A stretch of DNA of 64,000 nucleotides from Rapana venosa. Taxonomy: Eukaryota; Mollusca; Gastropoda; Neogastropoda; Muricidae. Of this stretch, positions 45,532 through 57,239 are shown one piece after another. Under the pieces are notes generated by a model. That model saw only the letters and a list, made by a program, of their open reading frames with translations, was not told the DNA's origin and ran no database searches. The stretch is taken from positions 70,642,280 through 70,706,279 of the forward strand of contig CM054143.1 of the NCBI GenBank assembly GCA_028751875.1, written 5' to 3'. How positions within the stretch are numbered: the first letter of the stretch is position 1; each line of letters begins with the position of its first letter. The position numbers and the translations under genes were made by a program.

Positions 45532-45840
45532 CCAGACACTTTTCCAGTAGTGCACAGTGTCTTGTAAAATCCAAAGAAAAGCCTATTTTATCCAGACACA
45601 CTTTTCCAGTAGTGCACAGTGTCTTGTAAAATCCGAAGAAAGGCCTATTTTATCCAGACACACTTTTCCCAAAAGTACCAGTGTCTTGTAAATCCGAAAA
45701 AAAAAGCCTATTTTATCCAGACACTTTTTTTTCCAATGCACAGTGTCTTGTAAAATCCAAAGGAAAGCCTATTTTATCCAGACACACTTTTCCAGTAGTG
45801 CCCAGTGTCTTGTAAATCAAGAAAGCCTATTTTATCCAGA
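45532..45840 (-). repeat. About 60 bp minisatellite, 5 units (copy C)
   Basis: Five units containing 'cctattttatccagacac' (plus-strand view). The third and fourth have extra A or T runs. Orthologous to 8653-8831 and 24089-24335. Confidence 0.8.
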
Positions 45841-47244
45841 TTCAATAGCAGTGATTTGCTGCTTTCTGGCCAAAACACAGTTTGGGATGAGGTTGCCACT
45901 TTGGTGGACTGACACCGTTAACAGTCGTTTGAAAACATGAGATTTTCTAAAGTGAACATCAGAGCAGGCAATTGACTGCAACACTTTTTATTTGGTGAAA
46001 TTTAAAGGAATATTTAAACTTGTAAGGCATTTGCTTTTAATGCCAAATGATGGAATCGATCTTGGAATGCACAACTAAGCCCCGCAGTCATGATCATAAA
46101 AGAGACTGATGTCGTTGCTGACAACCCGATCGGGAAAAATGAAGACAAACTATCATAGGGGGCTTTCATTGTATAAACCAAGGTAAAGGCTCAGAACCCA
46201 GAAAATATGCATAAAGAATTCCTTTTTGGCTAGAAGGATAGGAAAGTTTCTTTATGGGGAAATTTTGCTCTGTAATTTTTGTTTATGTGTACTTAGGCTG
46301 GAGAACTGTTCTCTTTTTATTTTTGGAGACTCCGACTAATTTTCTATAGGAAAGTTTTTGTCGTTGTTGACAGATATTCTCATATTTTCAATGACTCTTT
46401 CTTCGTGCTGTTTAGTGTGAACTCTGGGTGCCTCGAAAAACTCTGTGTTTTCAGAGGTAAAGATTGTTATCAAAGGGAGAAAATCCTTAGTTGTTTCAAG
46501 GAAAGAAAAGGCATGAACACAGAGAAGTGGTAGTAAATGATTAGTATGACATTTGGAAGGAATGTTCCTGGTCCACACAATGTGGAACATGTGGAAAGAT
46601 GACATTCATCAGTTGTGGTGCAACCATTTCCGTTCACCAGTTGTTTCAATGTTTTCCAGAGGAAAATCAAAATTGTGGTTCATTATTTGAAACTTACCAT
46701 TTTGAAAAGATAGATTTTCTTTTAAGGATGTTAGTAAGTCAAGTTGCTTTCTGCATCTGATATTAGTAGCCAGGAAAACAAATGGATGGGACTGAGGGCT
46801 TTGCCTTGGATCCCCCCCCCCCCACCCCCTTCCCTATACAGTTTCTACCATGCTCCTCTCTAGGGCCTAGGTCTGTACTCCCGATGTTCAGGGTTTGGAT
46901 GAAGTTCTCCAGCCCGGTAGATGATGTATATAGTCAGACATGGTCAGGGTCATAGAAAAGCTGACATTGCGTGGTACTGAGAACCAAGACCGAGGACTGA
47001 GAATCAAGATAGAAAGCTGTGAAAAAGAGTGATGGAAAGCAGTGTGTTTTGGAGCATGCTTTCCCTGTACAGTGCCTGGCTTTGGGGATGGGTGGATGGA
47101 TTATAACTGTGATGAACAACCCTGCATTGGGCTGTATTCATTCAAAGTCTGTCTTTTAAGGGATAGACTTCCCAGTTCATTTCAAACGTTCATATCTCAT
47201 GGTTCTCAGTCTCAATAGCATGTCAGCTTTACTATGTCCCTTTT

Positions 47245-47395
47245 GTGTTTTGTGTGTGTGTACTGTGTGTGGTGTGTGTGTGTGTGTACTGTGTGTTGTG
47301 TTTTATGGTGTATTACCACTACCACATGCACATTGTGTGTGTTGATAAATGGTATACACCATGCATGCATGTCTCCACACACACACACACACGCA
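47245..47395. repeat. AC/GT palindromic microsatellite (copy C)
   Basis: GT runs at 47250-47300, the central 'accactaccacatgcacat' and AC runs at 47375-47395 repeat the layout of 6978-7190 in inverted order. Confidence 0.55.
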
Positions 47396-47489
47396 CACTG
47401 TTTTTTTTCAGTGAGTGTGCATGCTTTTTTTATTTTCATGTTTGTTGCAATAAAAGCATGCAATCCATGAACGCGAGTGCTGTATTCTG

Positions 47490-47545
47490 ATTGGTTGAGA
47501 GAAGTGTGAGTTGGGGTTCAGATGGGCATTTGGGAGCTATATAAG
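47490..47545 (+). promoter_or_regulatory. Candidate Pol II core promoter, CCAAT plus TATA (copy C)
   Basis: 'attgg' at 47490-47494 and 'tatataag' at 47538-47545, with the intervening sequence matching copy A. Directed toward the hairpin at 47793-47933. Confidence 0.35.
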
Positions 47546-47792
47546 TAAAGTATTTCCCCTAGGGTGTGGTGGGGGGGGGGAGGCGGATGGGTAAAACAAA
47601 ACATCAAACCTCCCCCACCTTGGAAACCCGGGGAAAAAGGGAAAACTGTCAGGCCCTGCCCTTTCACACCCAGAGGTTTAGTCTGCTTATGCAGCAGACA
47701 GCAACATACTCCCCCCTGACAGATTGGGCTTTAAAAAAAAAAAAGCAAAAAAAAAAACCAACCCTCACATTTACAACTGACAAACTTCAAGA

Positions 47793-47933
47793 TAGCTTGT
47801 CCACTTGGAAAAGCGGGTTTACTCCCTTGGGGCAAGTTGTCTGCCTTACTATCTCTACAAGCAAACCACCTCCGGTTGTTTAGACCGACAACTTGCACCA
47901 AGGGAGAAAACTCACTTTTACCAGTGACAACTA
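47793..47933. repeat. Conserved hairpin (copy C)
   Basis: Arms contain 'cccttggggcaagttg' and 'caacttgcaccaaggg'. One mismatch was introduced in the left arm relative to A and B, but pairing is otherwise kept. Confidence 0.6.
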
Positions 47934-48501
47934 TTTTAAAAAAAATCAATGTCTTGAAGTTCATCAGGAGTAAACACGAAGGTTTCTGTCCCAACTGGTC
48001 AGGGAGAAGTGATTTTGAGGGAGGCTTGCTGTCTACCAGGCATGGGATTTCACTCAGCAGAAAAAGAGGAAAACCTGACGGGGGCACTTGCTACAATGAC
48101 AAAGTGCAATCGATCAAACAGAACTACGTCACTTTTTGCCACCGACTTTTATTTATCTTATCTTGAGCCTTTCACTCCACAGCGTGTCAAAGCTGCCTCT
48201 TGCGTCGCGCAAGCACAATTTCTGGAACAAGTTCTGTGCACACAGAAAGTCTATGAAAGAAGCATGTCTGACATAATTCTACTTGCACAACAGTTTGGCC
48301 TCATTCCCCACATGCGCGAAGTTCACTCAGGTTCTCGTTGACATTATTACATTGTACATTGATCCTCTGAGTTAAGTGATTTCCGATTGGTTTAAAGTGT
48401 CATAGCGAACCATTTCTCAATCCTTCTTTGCATTCCAAAAAAATGTTTGTGCGCATTCCAAACATGACGTCAAAACAGTCGAAGACGATGCGCTTACTCT
48501 A

Positions 48502-48563
48502 GGGGATTGGGGGAGAGTGGGGGGGGGGGGTGGGGGGTGGGGGGGGGGGGGGGGGAGGGGGGG
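48502..48563 (+). repeat. G-rich block unique to copy C
   Basis: Almost pure G with a few A and T, replacing ordinary sequence present at about 5845 (copy A) and 21255 (copy B). Likely artefact or local expansion. Confidence 0.7.
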
Positions 48564-49079
48564 TTTGATTGCGTGAATTTTGTTCTGATGCGGACAGCAG
48601 AAAAATTAAAAAATTGAATGATGGAAAAAATTTAAACATGGCAGAAAAGTTACAGAGCACTGACCACAAAAAAAAAAAGAAGAGAGAAATGCCATGCCTG
48701 GTCTGCACTTCATAAGCAAACTGGACCTCTGGGGTGGCTGGTGAGGGGCCCTGGGGGGGACAGAGCGCGGGGGCCTTTCCAGAGAAGACGAGAAGACGTC
48801 AGGCTGTACAAGTAAAACACCAATCTCCAAGAATTCAGAATTGAGAATTTAACTTTTACTTCATTTGTTGGGATCATGGGGTGAGGACAAACGGGAATAT
48901 TTGAAAAGAGAGATTGATGTTTACTTCCCTGTCATGGAAAAAAAGCACATGGCAAACAACATCATTACAAACTTATGTATAATGAAGAAGATACTTTACA
49001 AAACATGTCAACATATCTTGACACACACAAACCTCTTGGCAAAATGCGCGTGTACAGCTATTCCCTCCCATACTGTGTT

Positions 49080-49352
49080 CCAGTTGTTACCCACGCGGTG
49101 TCCTATAAGCCACACCCCCACATTGGAGAAAGGGTTTGGAAAAGGGCACTGGGACAGTAGCTGCAAAACTGGAAACCTTAGGATGAAAGTCTCCTGCTCA
49201 GAGGACTGGAGGGGAGCAGAGTCCCCACATAATTTCTGAATGACTCTGAAGAGAAACTCTCTTCTTGCCCGGTGGCTGTGAAGTGAGACTCCAACCTTGA
49301 ACCCACCATCCTTGAATCCAGCATCAGACACATTCTACCCACTCGCCACCCA
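49080..49352 (-). mobile_element. tRNA-derived SINE inside copy C
   Basis: On the minus strand the A box is at 49339-49349 and the B box-like 'ggttggagtctc' at 49285-49296. Corresponds to 5095-5345 in copy A. Confidence 0.6.
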
Positions 49353-49965
49353 GCTCTAACGGAACACAGCATGTGTGGAAACTTGCTCCACTCTGACTTC
49401 CTGTCAAGTTCATGAACTTTCTCCTTCTGCAATGCCAGGGCGCTTTGGTATGAAAAACGCTCTAGCCCACAGTAAAGGACACTGGTTTTAGGTAAAACAC
49501 ATTCACTTCACTTGTCTGATTTTTTTTTGGGGGGGGGGGGGGAGGGTTGGTCATTTTTCATTAGAAAACTAGTTGTGCTTTCTAGCTTTTTTTTTTTAAA
49601 ACGTCTGCCCAGTATGGGGTTGGGTGATTTCTTCACACAAGCCCATGCAAATCCTCAACATGGGCGCGGTAAAAGGGGAAAAAGTGGTAGATCCTTTTTA
49701 ACAACATTAAAAATGGATTTCAGTTTAGGATAATTTTAAACCATGCATTTTTAAGGCATACTTTTTTCCGAATTAAAATCATTTAACAATTTATTTTAGC
49801 AACAGGTAAGGGTGTGGGATACCCATACATACTGCAAGCAGCCTGGCTATTCCACATAGCCTGCGTTTTCATAGACCTTGTGACTGAGTATTTCATTAAA
49901 AGAATATAAAACCCAACCTATACATATTACCACAAGTGAGACTCCTGACCATTTCTAGGAAGTCT

Positions 49966-51011
49966 ATACAACTATGTGGGGGGGGGAAGTAATTAGGGGG
50001 GAACATGGGTTGATTTAAAGGTTTCAGAGAGGCGCTAAATCAAACCTGGACAATGTGGGCTGATGTCTGTTGCAACACAGCCACACAGGTACTGTCTCCG
50101 CGAGTGGTGTGAGATCTTCAAGCTGAAGTGAAGAGATGAGACAAGACACGGCTTCAAGGAAAGGGGCTAGCCTTGTCAGCCTGCGAACCAGTCCTCCTGT
50201 CACTGACGGAGACTCTGGTAGAGCTGCACTCACATTACAAGCACTGCATGCAGCGCAGAGTGTAACCCAGACCCTGCCTGAGCCACTGCAACAACAACAA
50301 ACAACAACAGTAACTATGATGTCTGTCGAAGGAAAATGACGCTGAAAATACCTGGCGAGCAAATCCGACCGACCATGGCCTTCACAGGCTACACACATCC
50401 TGATCAGCCTCCTGATAAAAACAGATCAACTACGCCCGTTACAGACCTCGCTCAGCATCTGGAGGGGGTTCCTGTTTGTTTTTGTGACAGGGCCCAAAAG
50501 CCAAGTGGTCAAGAGGCTGGCAGATCTATTTATCTATCTTTTATATCGAGGAATAATGTGCATAACAGTATGCACATTTTTTACATCCCAGTCCCCGTGT
50601 ATATGCGGATTGTGAATTCTGTCGCATCTGTTCCCACAGTGCGACAAATGAGCCTACTCTACGAAAAAGTGAACAAGGATTTAACGTGTGCACAAGATGT
50701 TCCTGCGTGCGTTCGCACACAGGGCCTTCGGTTTATAGTCGACACTGAAGGGGCGAGAGAGTGGGGAAAGTGGAGTCTGCACTGATGTTAACTCATGAGG
50801 AAAATTTCATCCTAGAACAGGAATGGGCGGGGGGGGGAGGGAGGGCGGGGGGGGGGGGGGGGGGGGGGGGGGGGTGGGTGGTGGGGGGGGGGGGGGGGGG
50901 GGGGGGGGGCGGCGGGGGTGTGGGGGGTCTTCAGACACAGCGAGCGCAAAGTTCTGACCAATAGCTATCCGTCCCCAGACCAGCGCTCCTGTGCCTAGCT
51001 TTGCAACCTGT
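49966..51011. other. Unclassified spacer with G-rich block
   Basis: 50040-50790 is the most gene-like composition in contig 3 (balanced bases, no repeats seen). It carries a plus frame 50336-50785 (149 codons) and an overlapping minus frame 50024-50398 (124 codons). Neither has a recognisable motif and their overlap makes at least one a shadow. 50825-50927 is almost pure G with scattered T, C and A. Confidence 0.35.
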
Positions 51012-54000
51012 GATTCAGATTCAGAATATTTTATTGCCATTTAAATCATGTAGACTTATTTGACACAACAAAAACATCAACTATAATTATTATCTATTTT
51101 GGCTAAAAGTGATGTACACTAAAAAACATGTTGTATTTTACTTCTCTTTTTCTCTCTTTTCAAAACACTCATACACATATCTGATGATATCTGCTTGATA
51201 TATACAACTGTGATTATGTCACTTAATTTATGTACACAGTTTTTGCGTTCTTTGTCTTTCGTTTTGATTTTTAATAACAAATTATTTCTGAGTTCATCAT
51301 ATAAAATGCATTCATCAAGTAAATGAAATTCATCTTCAATTTTGTTACAGTGTCTACATTTTCTGTCCTCTCTGGATATATTTTGGTGCCTCCCTTTCTC
51401 TATCATTAAATTGTGACAGCTTGTGCGAAATTTACAATATGTCTTCTTATGAGTTTTGTTTTCATAGTTACTAAGTATGGTTCCAATCTGTATTCTTTGG
51501 TAGCAAAATCATAAAATTTTAGTTTTGCAAACTCTTTCTTTTGGTAGATCCAAAATGTTTTATACATGTCCTCAAGTTTTCTTCTAACAGCATAACTCCA
51601 CCGATGAACATTAAGAGTGCTTTGGTTCTTCCAGACATGTTTGAATCCAATTGTGTACAGAATATTTTTCACTGTGTTTATCCATTTATCGTGTGTATTA
51701 TTCTGATATAGGGGGGGACAGGATGGCTCAGTGGTCAGAGCACTCGCTTTCCCCCAGCCAAGTTAAGCAGCGTCGAGCGTGGTTACCAGTTGGATGGGTG
51801 ACCGTTAGCGCCTTGGCTTCAGTACAGTTCCCCCAGTTCACCCAGCTGTAAATGGGTACCTGCCCTCTTTAGGGTCAGGGAAGGTAAAGCAGCGAGGGAG
51901 AGGAGATGTCGCCACCCTCAATATGCTGGCCCTAGAGAAGTGAGGTCTCTGACGCCTCGCTCCCCTACGACCTTATAGGTTATGGGACTCCTTTACCTTT
52001 ACTTTACCTTATTATTCTGATACAAATAATCGTATACTATTCTAATATAAGAGTCTGGTTTTGATTCTGTCAAATGAATCCAAAAGGATATTATCTGGCA
52101 TATGATTTTAAGGGTCAGTGGAAATCTCCCTAATTCACCCAAAGTGGGTAGTACTAATGCTTTTTTATGAACTCCTATCATTTGTTTACAAAATTTTACA
52201 TGGAAATTCTCATGCAAAAACTGATTGGATAAGCATGCCTTGACAGTTTATCAATATGAAACTCTGTCTCCCCGTTTAAAACAAAAAGGAAACCAAACTT
52301 CTGCTCCATAGGTTAAAACAGGGGTTATCAGTGAGTCGAATAAACGCATTATTATAGTAGTCTTTAAATTTTGTCCATGAATTGCTCTTTTAAAGGCGTA
52401 TATTGCTTTGTTGCTTTGTTTTACTAAATGTTCTTGTGTTGCTTGAAATTTCCGTTCTGATGAAAAACGACACCTAGATATTTATAAGTTTCTACTGTTT
52501 CAATTACATGCTCTCCACATTTAAAATGAATTGGAATTTTAGGAGGTGATCTCGTAAAGACTATTACCTTTGTTTTTGTTTTGTTTATCTTTAAACCCCA
52601 ATTAGAACAGTATTCTTGCAGTTTGTTCAGTTTAGTTTGAAGACCTATTTTGGTTGTTGATAGCAATGCCAGGTCATCAGCATAGAGTAAACAAGGAATT
52701 CTGTCTTTTGCGGTATATATGGCGAATCTTTCTCATCAGTATATTGAACTATATCATTGACATATACATTAAATAATGTAGAACTTAATGTATTTCCCTG
52801 ATGTACCCCTTTCTGACTATGATTTCATCTGTGTGTTTGCCTCGTATTTTTGTAAATATTGTTGCATTGGAATACATGTTTTTAATGACATTAAAAGTTT
52901 TGCCTGTTATTCCTATTTCGTTTAACTTTTATAAGAAGACCCTCGTGCCACACATTATCAAACGCTTTCTGAAAATCTACAAAGCAGCAATAAAGTCTTT
53001 TAGTTTTTACTTTCAGTACATATCTATTAAATTATTAAGTAGGAAGATATGGTCCGTTGTTCTGCATGCTTTTCTGAAACCAGCTTGTTTCTCTGACAAT
53101 ACTATTGTTATTTTCTAAATATTCAGAAATTCTATGGTTCAGTATTTGACAAAAGTTTTTATCAATAGTGTTTGTCAACGTTATTCCTCTGTAGTTTTCT
53201 GGGTTGTATATGCATCTGTTTTTATAGATTGGGACATTCACTCCTACTTTCCAGTCACAGGGATATATACCCGTTTTCTAATACTAAATTGAAAATATTC
53301 CGCATTATCTCTATAACATTAGATGAAACTGATTTGATCATTTCGTTTGTGATTCCATCTTTTCCAGGCGATTTGTTATTTTTCAACTTTTTGATTGTTT
53401 TTGTAATTTCCTCAGTTGTAATTTGCTTATCTAGCAGTGGGTTATTAGATACTTTTAATTCATTAAACCTGATTTGTACTTGCTTTTTGTGGTCTGGATC
53501 TATTTGCGGTTCTTTACCAATAAGTGTTTTTAAGTTTTTCAGTCCATTTATTTGCTACTAATATGATTATGTGTTTTAATCCATCATCTCGCTTTCTTTT
53601 AATTTTTGTAAAGTTTTTCCCACAATATACTCGGATCTTCGTCAAGGGCATCATGTAGTTGTGATACTAGTGAATTTTGAAGATTTTCTTTTTCTTTTTT
53701 ATTAAAGTATTATATTGTTTTCTTTTCATAAAGTATTTTTCTCGAAGTTCAGGTTTATACGGGGTTCTATTTATTGCATTTAGTAGAGATTTTACTTCTT
53801 TTCTTGTTCTGTTACTTCCGGGAAACAAACATTTTTTATTGTGTTTAATTCTTCTTACTGGTTTTGACTTTCTGGTCTTCAAGCTTAATTGTGCCACTTT
53901 GAGAAAGATATCAGACAGCTGTCTGGAATTTTTCATTTACGACGTTTGAGGGAAACAGGCTGCTTTGTACTTTGTTTTTTTGTTTTAATACTGTATTTGT

Positions 54001-54747
54001 TTCAGTTTTATTTGTGTTATGTGTGATTGTATTGCTGGTAGTAGAAGTGCCTTTTCAAATTGTCCCTTTGGAATTTGTTATCCCATACAAACGTGTTTGT
54101 TGTGGTGAATCTTTAGTAATATACCTTTGGGCCCGTGTGTCTCTTACTATTTTGATAGACCTCTGCAAACGTGTTTTGTCTATATCTGGTATATCTATTC
54201 TAAATTAGTGGGCAATGATCGAGTATCCATTAAATCTCTAACTTTCATATGCTTCACCTCTTTCATAAATGATTTTGAACAAATGAAATAATCCACAACA
54301 CTACAACCTTAAGGTTGAAAGCATGTAAATCTACCCTGTAAATCTCCTAATGTTCGGCCATTTAATATATATAATTGATTGTCGGTAAAATATTAGCTAA
54401 AAGTCTACCATATTTGTGGACAATTCTATCCATTGAGCACCTTTGATAGCAAATTTGGTCATATTCATTTTCTTCAGGTAAATTGTAGTAACTTAGTTCT
54501 GGATCTATTTCTATAAAGTCAGTCAGTCTTCCTGATCACGCATTTAGATCTCCGCCCCAGTATTATCTGACCTCTTTCAGACAAACTTTCTATGTCTTTT
54601 TCTAAATTTTCCATATTTTCTGTGTATGAACTTTTCCAAAGAAAAAAATTCGGGTGAATATATGCACATCCTATAAAAATCTGCTCTGTGGTTTTGTGTG
54701 TGTCGTGTGTATACCACGACACCACACACACACACACAACGATCCAG
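51012..54747 (-). mobile_element. I/Nimb-like LINE, near full ORF2, cut by gap
   Basis: From high to low coordinates: endonuclease part with FIGCAYIHPNFFLWK (about 54660) and DIESLSERGQIILG before a frameshifted GGDLNAR block; linker; NPENYRGITLTNTIDKNF (about 53190), SEKQAGFRKACRTTDHIF (about 53080), a degraded DFxKAFD block, LQTKLNKLQEYCSNWGLKI (about 52620) and TYKYLGVVFHQNGNFKQH (about 52470). It ends with RKCRHCNKIEDEFHLLDEC (Cys-His zinc knuckle, about 51340). The 3' end at 51012 carries aataaaatattctgaatc and short tail repeats. Numerous frameshifts; a SINE interrupts it at 51709-52009. Confidence 0.85.
51709..52009 (+). mobile_element. tRNA-derived SINE with 13 bp target-site duplication
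   Basis: Head 'acaggatggctcagtggtca' (A box), 'ggttaccagttggatgg' in the B box position, a body with 'cacccagctgtaaatgggta' and a tail 'ctttacctttactttacct'. 'tattattctgata' is present at 51696-51708 and 52010-52022. The paralogous LINE at 12947-14037 has the uninterrupted site near 13640. Best-preserved copy of the family in the window. Confidence 0.92.
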
Positions 54748-55247
54748 NNNNNNNNNNNNNNNNNNNNNNNNNNNNNNNNNNNNNNNNNNNNNNNNNNNNN
54801 NNNNNNNNNNNNNNNNNNNNNNNNNNNNNNNNNNNNNNNNNNNNNNNNNNNNNNNNNNNNNNNNNNNNNNNNNNNNNNNNNNNNNNNNNNNNNNNNNNNN
54901 NNNNNNNNNNNNNNNNNNNNNNNNNNNNNNNNNNNNNNNNNNNNNNNNNNNNNNNNNNNNNNNNNNNNNNNNNNNNNNNNNNNNNNNNNNNNNNNNNNNN
55001 NNNNNNNNNNNNNNNNNNNNNNNNNNNNNNNNNNNNNNNNNNNNNNNNNNNNNNNNNNNNNNNNNNNNNNNNNNNNNNNNNNNNNNNNNNNNNNNNNNNN
55101 NNNNNNNNNNNNNNNNNNNNNNNNNNNNNNNNNNNNNNNNNNNNNNNNNNNNNNNNNNNNNNNNNNNNNNNNNNNNNNNNNNNNNNNNNNNNNNNNNNNN
55201 NNNNNNNNNNNNNNNNNNNNNNNNNNNNNNNNNNNNNNNNNNNNNNN
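54748..55247. other. Assembly gap, exactly 500 N
   Basis: Scaffolding gap of unknown true size. It cuts the endonuclease part of the I/Nimb-like LINE. Confidence 0.95.
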
Positions 55248-55449
55248 GGGAAAAAACCCAAGAAAACCCAGAAACCAAGGGGAAGACCAAGGAAAAAAAG
55301 AGACAAAGAAAAAGGGAAAACCGGAAAGGGAACCCCAAAAGGAAAAAGAGAAAAAAAAAATGAGAAAAAAACCGAGAGAACAGAAGGAGGAGGGAAAAAA
55401 ATTTTGGAAGGAAACCAAAACAAAAAGCCCTTTTACCCAAATTTTTTTA

Positions 55450-56130
55450 AAAATTTTAAAAAATCGTCCACACATTATCAAACGCTTTCTAAAAATCACA
55501 AAGCAGCAAAAAAAGTTTTTAGTTTTTATTTTTTAGTGCACTATCATAAAATGTTAATGGGAAGATTGCCCATTGTTCTGCATCTTTCTGAAACCAGCTT
55601 GTTCCGACAATACATTGATTTTCAAAATATTAGAAACTATATGATTCAGATTTGACAAAAAATTTTCCAAAAAGTTTTTTGTCAACGTTATTCCTCTGTT
55701 TTTTTCTGGGTTGTCTAGGGGGAAACCGTTTTTTAATTGGAACTTTCACTCCTACTTTCCAGTCCAGGATATATGCCCTTTTCTAATACTAAAGGGAACA
55801 AATCTGCATTGTGTCTATAACATTAGACGAAACTGATTTGATCATTTCGTTTGTAATTCCATCTTTTTCCCCGGCGATTTTGTTTTTTTTTAGCCTGTTG
55901 ATTTTTTTTTTAATTTTCCACCGATTAATTTGCTTAAACTAGGGAAAGGGTTATTTGATACTTTTTAAAAAAACATTGAGCCTGCTTTGTACTTTTCTTT
56001 TTTGCGGTCTGGAATTTCGGGTTTTTTTCCAATACGTGTTTTTTTTGTGTTCATCCCCCTTTACTGCTACTAATATGATTAGGGGATTCTGGTGTTTTTT
56101 GTCATTGGTGACTTTGGGGAAACAAACCTG
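55450..56130 (-). mobile_element. I/Nimb-like LINE, noisy second copy (part 1)
   Basis: Matches 52945-53570 in order ('ccacacattatcaaacgctt', 'ctgcatctttctgaaaccag', 'aaactgatttgatcatttcg') with many homopolymer errors. No readable frame survives. Confidence 0.65.
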
Positions 56131-57239
56131 GGGGGGTTCCCTTCCATCGGTTTTTTTAATTTTTTAAACCCCCCCAATTTTTAAGGTGGTTTTTTTTTTC
56201 AGGGTTAACCGGCAAAAACCGACCCCCCCTCCCCCCCGGGGGTTTTTAAAGGACCCCCCTTTTTCCCAAAGGACGTTAAAAAAGGTTACTACGAAAAAAC
56301 CACAAAATCCGTGCCGAAAACCCAAGCCTGGTTACGGAAACAAAGGCAGAGGAAAGGGAAACCCGCCAGAACCAAATCTTGGGGCACATTTTGGGCCCTA
56401 AACAGGGAAAAAATGGAAAAAAAGACCCAAAACCAAAATATCAACAGGGGGGAAAACAGGGAAAAACAGAAAACCGGCGGGGGCCCCTCCCCGTAAAAAG
56501 GAAAACCTGAACCCCGCGGGGGTTTAGCTTTTCCCCAGAACTTTTAACCCCCCCCCGCGAGAAACCCCCCTTTAAACAAATTATCGGGCAAAAAACCCCC
56601 TAACAACTGAAGTAACCGTGGGTTTTAATGCCCCAGCCCCCCAAAAAGGGGGTTTAAAAAACCCCCCAAAAAAAAACCCCTGTTGTCAACCAAAACCCAA
56701 GGAGGAAAAGGGGGAAAGATTGGGGGGGGGCGTTTTGTGGGCCCTTTTGTAATAACCAATCAAATGAAAAAAGGCTTGAGACCCCTGGAGTTTCCCATAA
56801 AAACCACCCCCCACTAGGGGGGGGGGGGGAAAAAAAAAAAATTTTCACAGGAAAAAAGGGACGGTTTAGCAATTTTAAACACCCCAAAAAACAATTTTTA
56901 ACATGAAAGGGGAGGTCAGTTTTGGTAATTTTTTCCCGACAATTTTTAAAAAACCAAAAGGGGGGCCCAAAATCGGATAAATTGACCTCGGAATAAGGAC
57001 CCCCAAGGGGTTTTTTAAAAATTTTTAAAAAGAAAGGGAAGGGGGAAAATTTCACAAATTGGAAGTCAGACATGATAACTCAAATTTAATAAAACTGACA
57101 AAACCAAACGCTTCTGAAAGCCCCCTTTTTCAAAAAACCAGGTAAAAACCAAACACCAAAAAAACTACACAACGTAAGAGTTGAAGAAAAAGAAAAATGA
57201 AACAAAAAAAGCAAAAATAGGGCAGTCACAAAAGAATCA
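56131..57239. other. Very low-quality sequence
   Basis: Runs of A, C, G and T of 4-12 bases alternate throughout, which looks like uncorrected long-read sequence. The frames seen (for example 56654-57073 minus) are artefacts of the runs. Confidence 0.6.

Larger units (their letters stand above)
42545..49965 (-). repeat. Large repeat unit, copy C (7.4 kb, inverted)
   Basis: The reverse complement aligns with B (about 19965-27130), and its 44795-49965 part with A. The minor differences from B are a SINE insertion at 44245-44535, a 62 bp G-rich block at 48502-48563 in place of ordinary sequence, and 5 rather than 4 minisatellite units. It ends about 150 bp short of the B left edge. Confidence 0.8.

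Noticed and set aside
50336..50785. A 149-codon plus-strand frame as a host gene
   Set aside because: No motif, no recognisable start context or splice pattern, and it overlaps another open frame on the opposite strand. Left as unclassified spacer.
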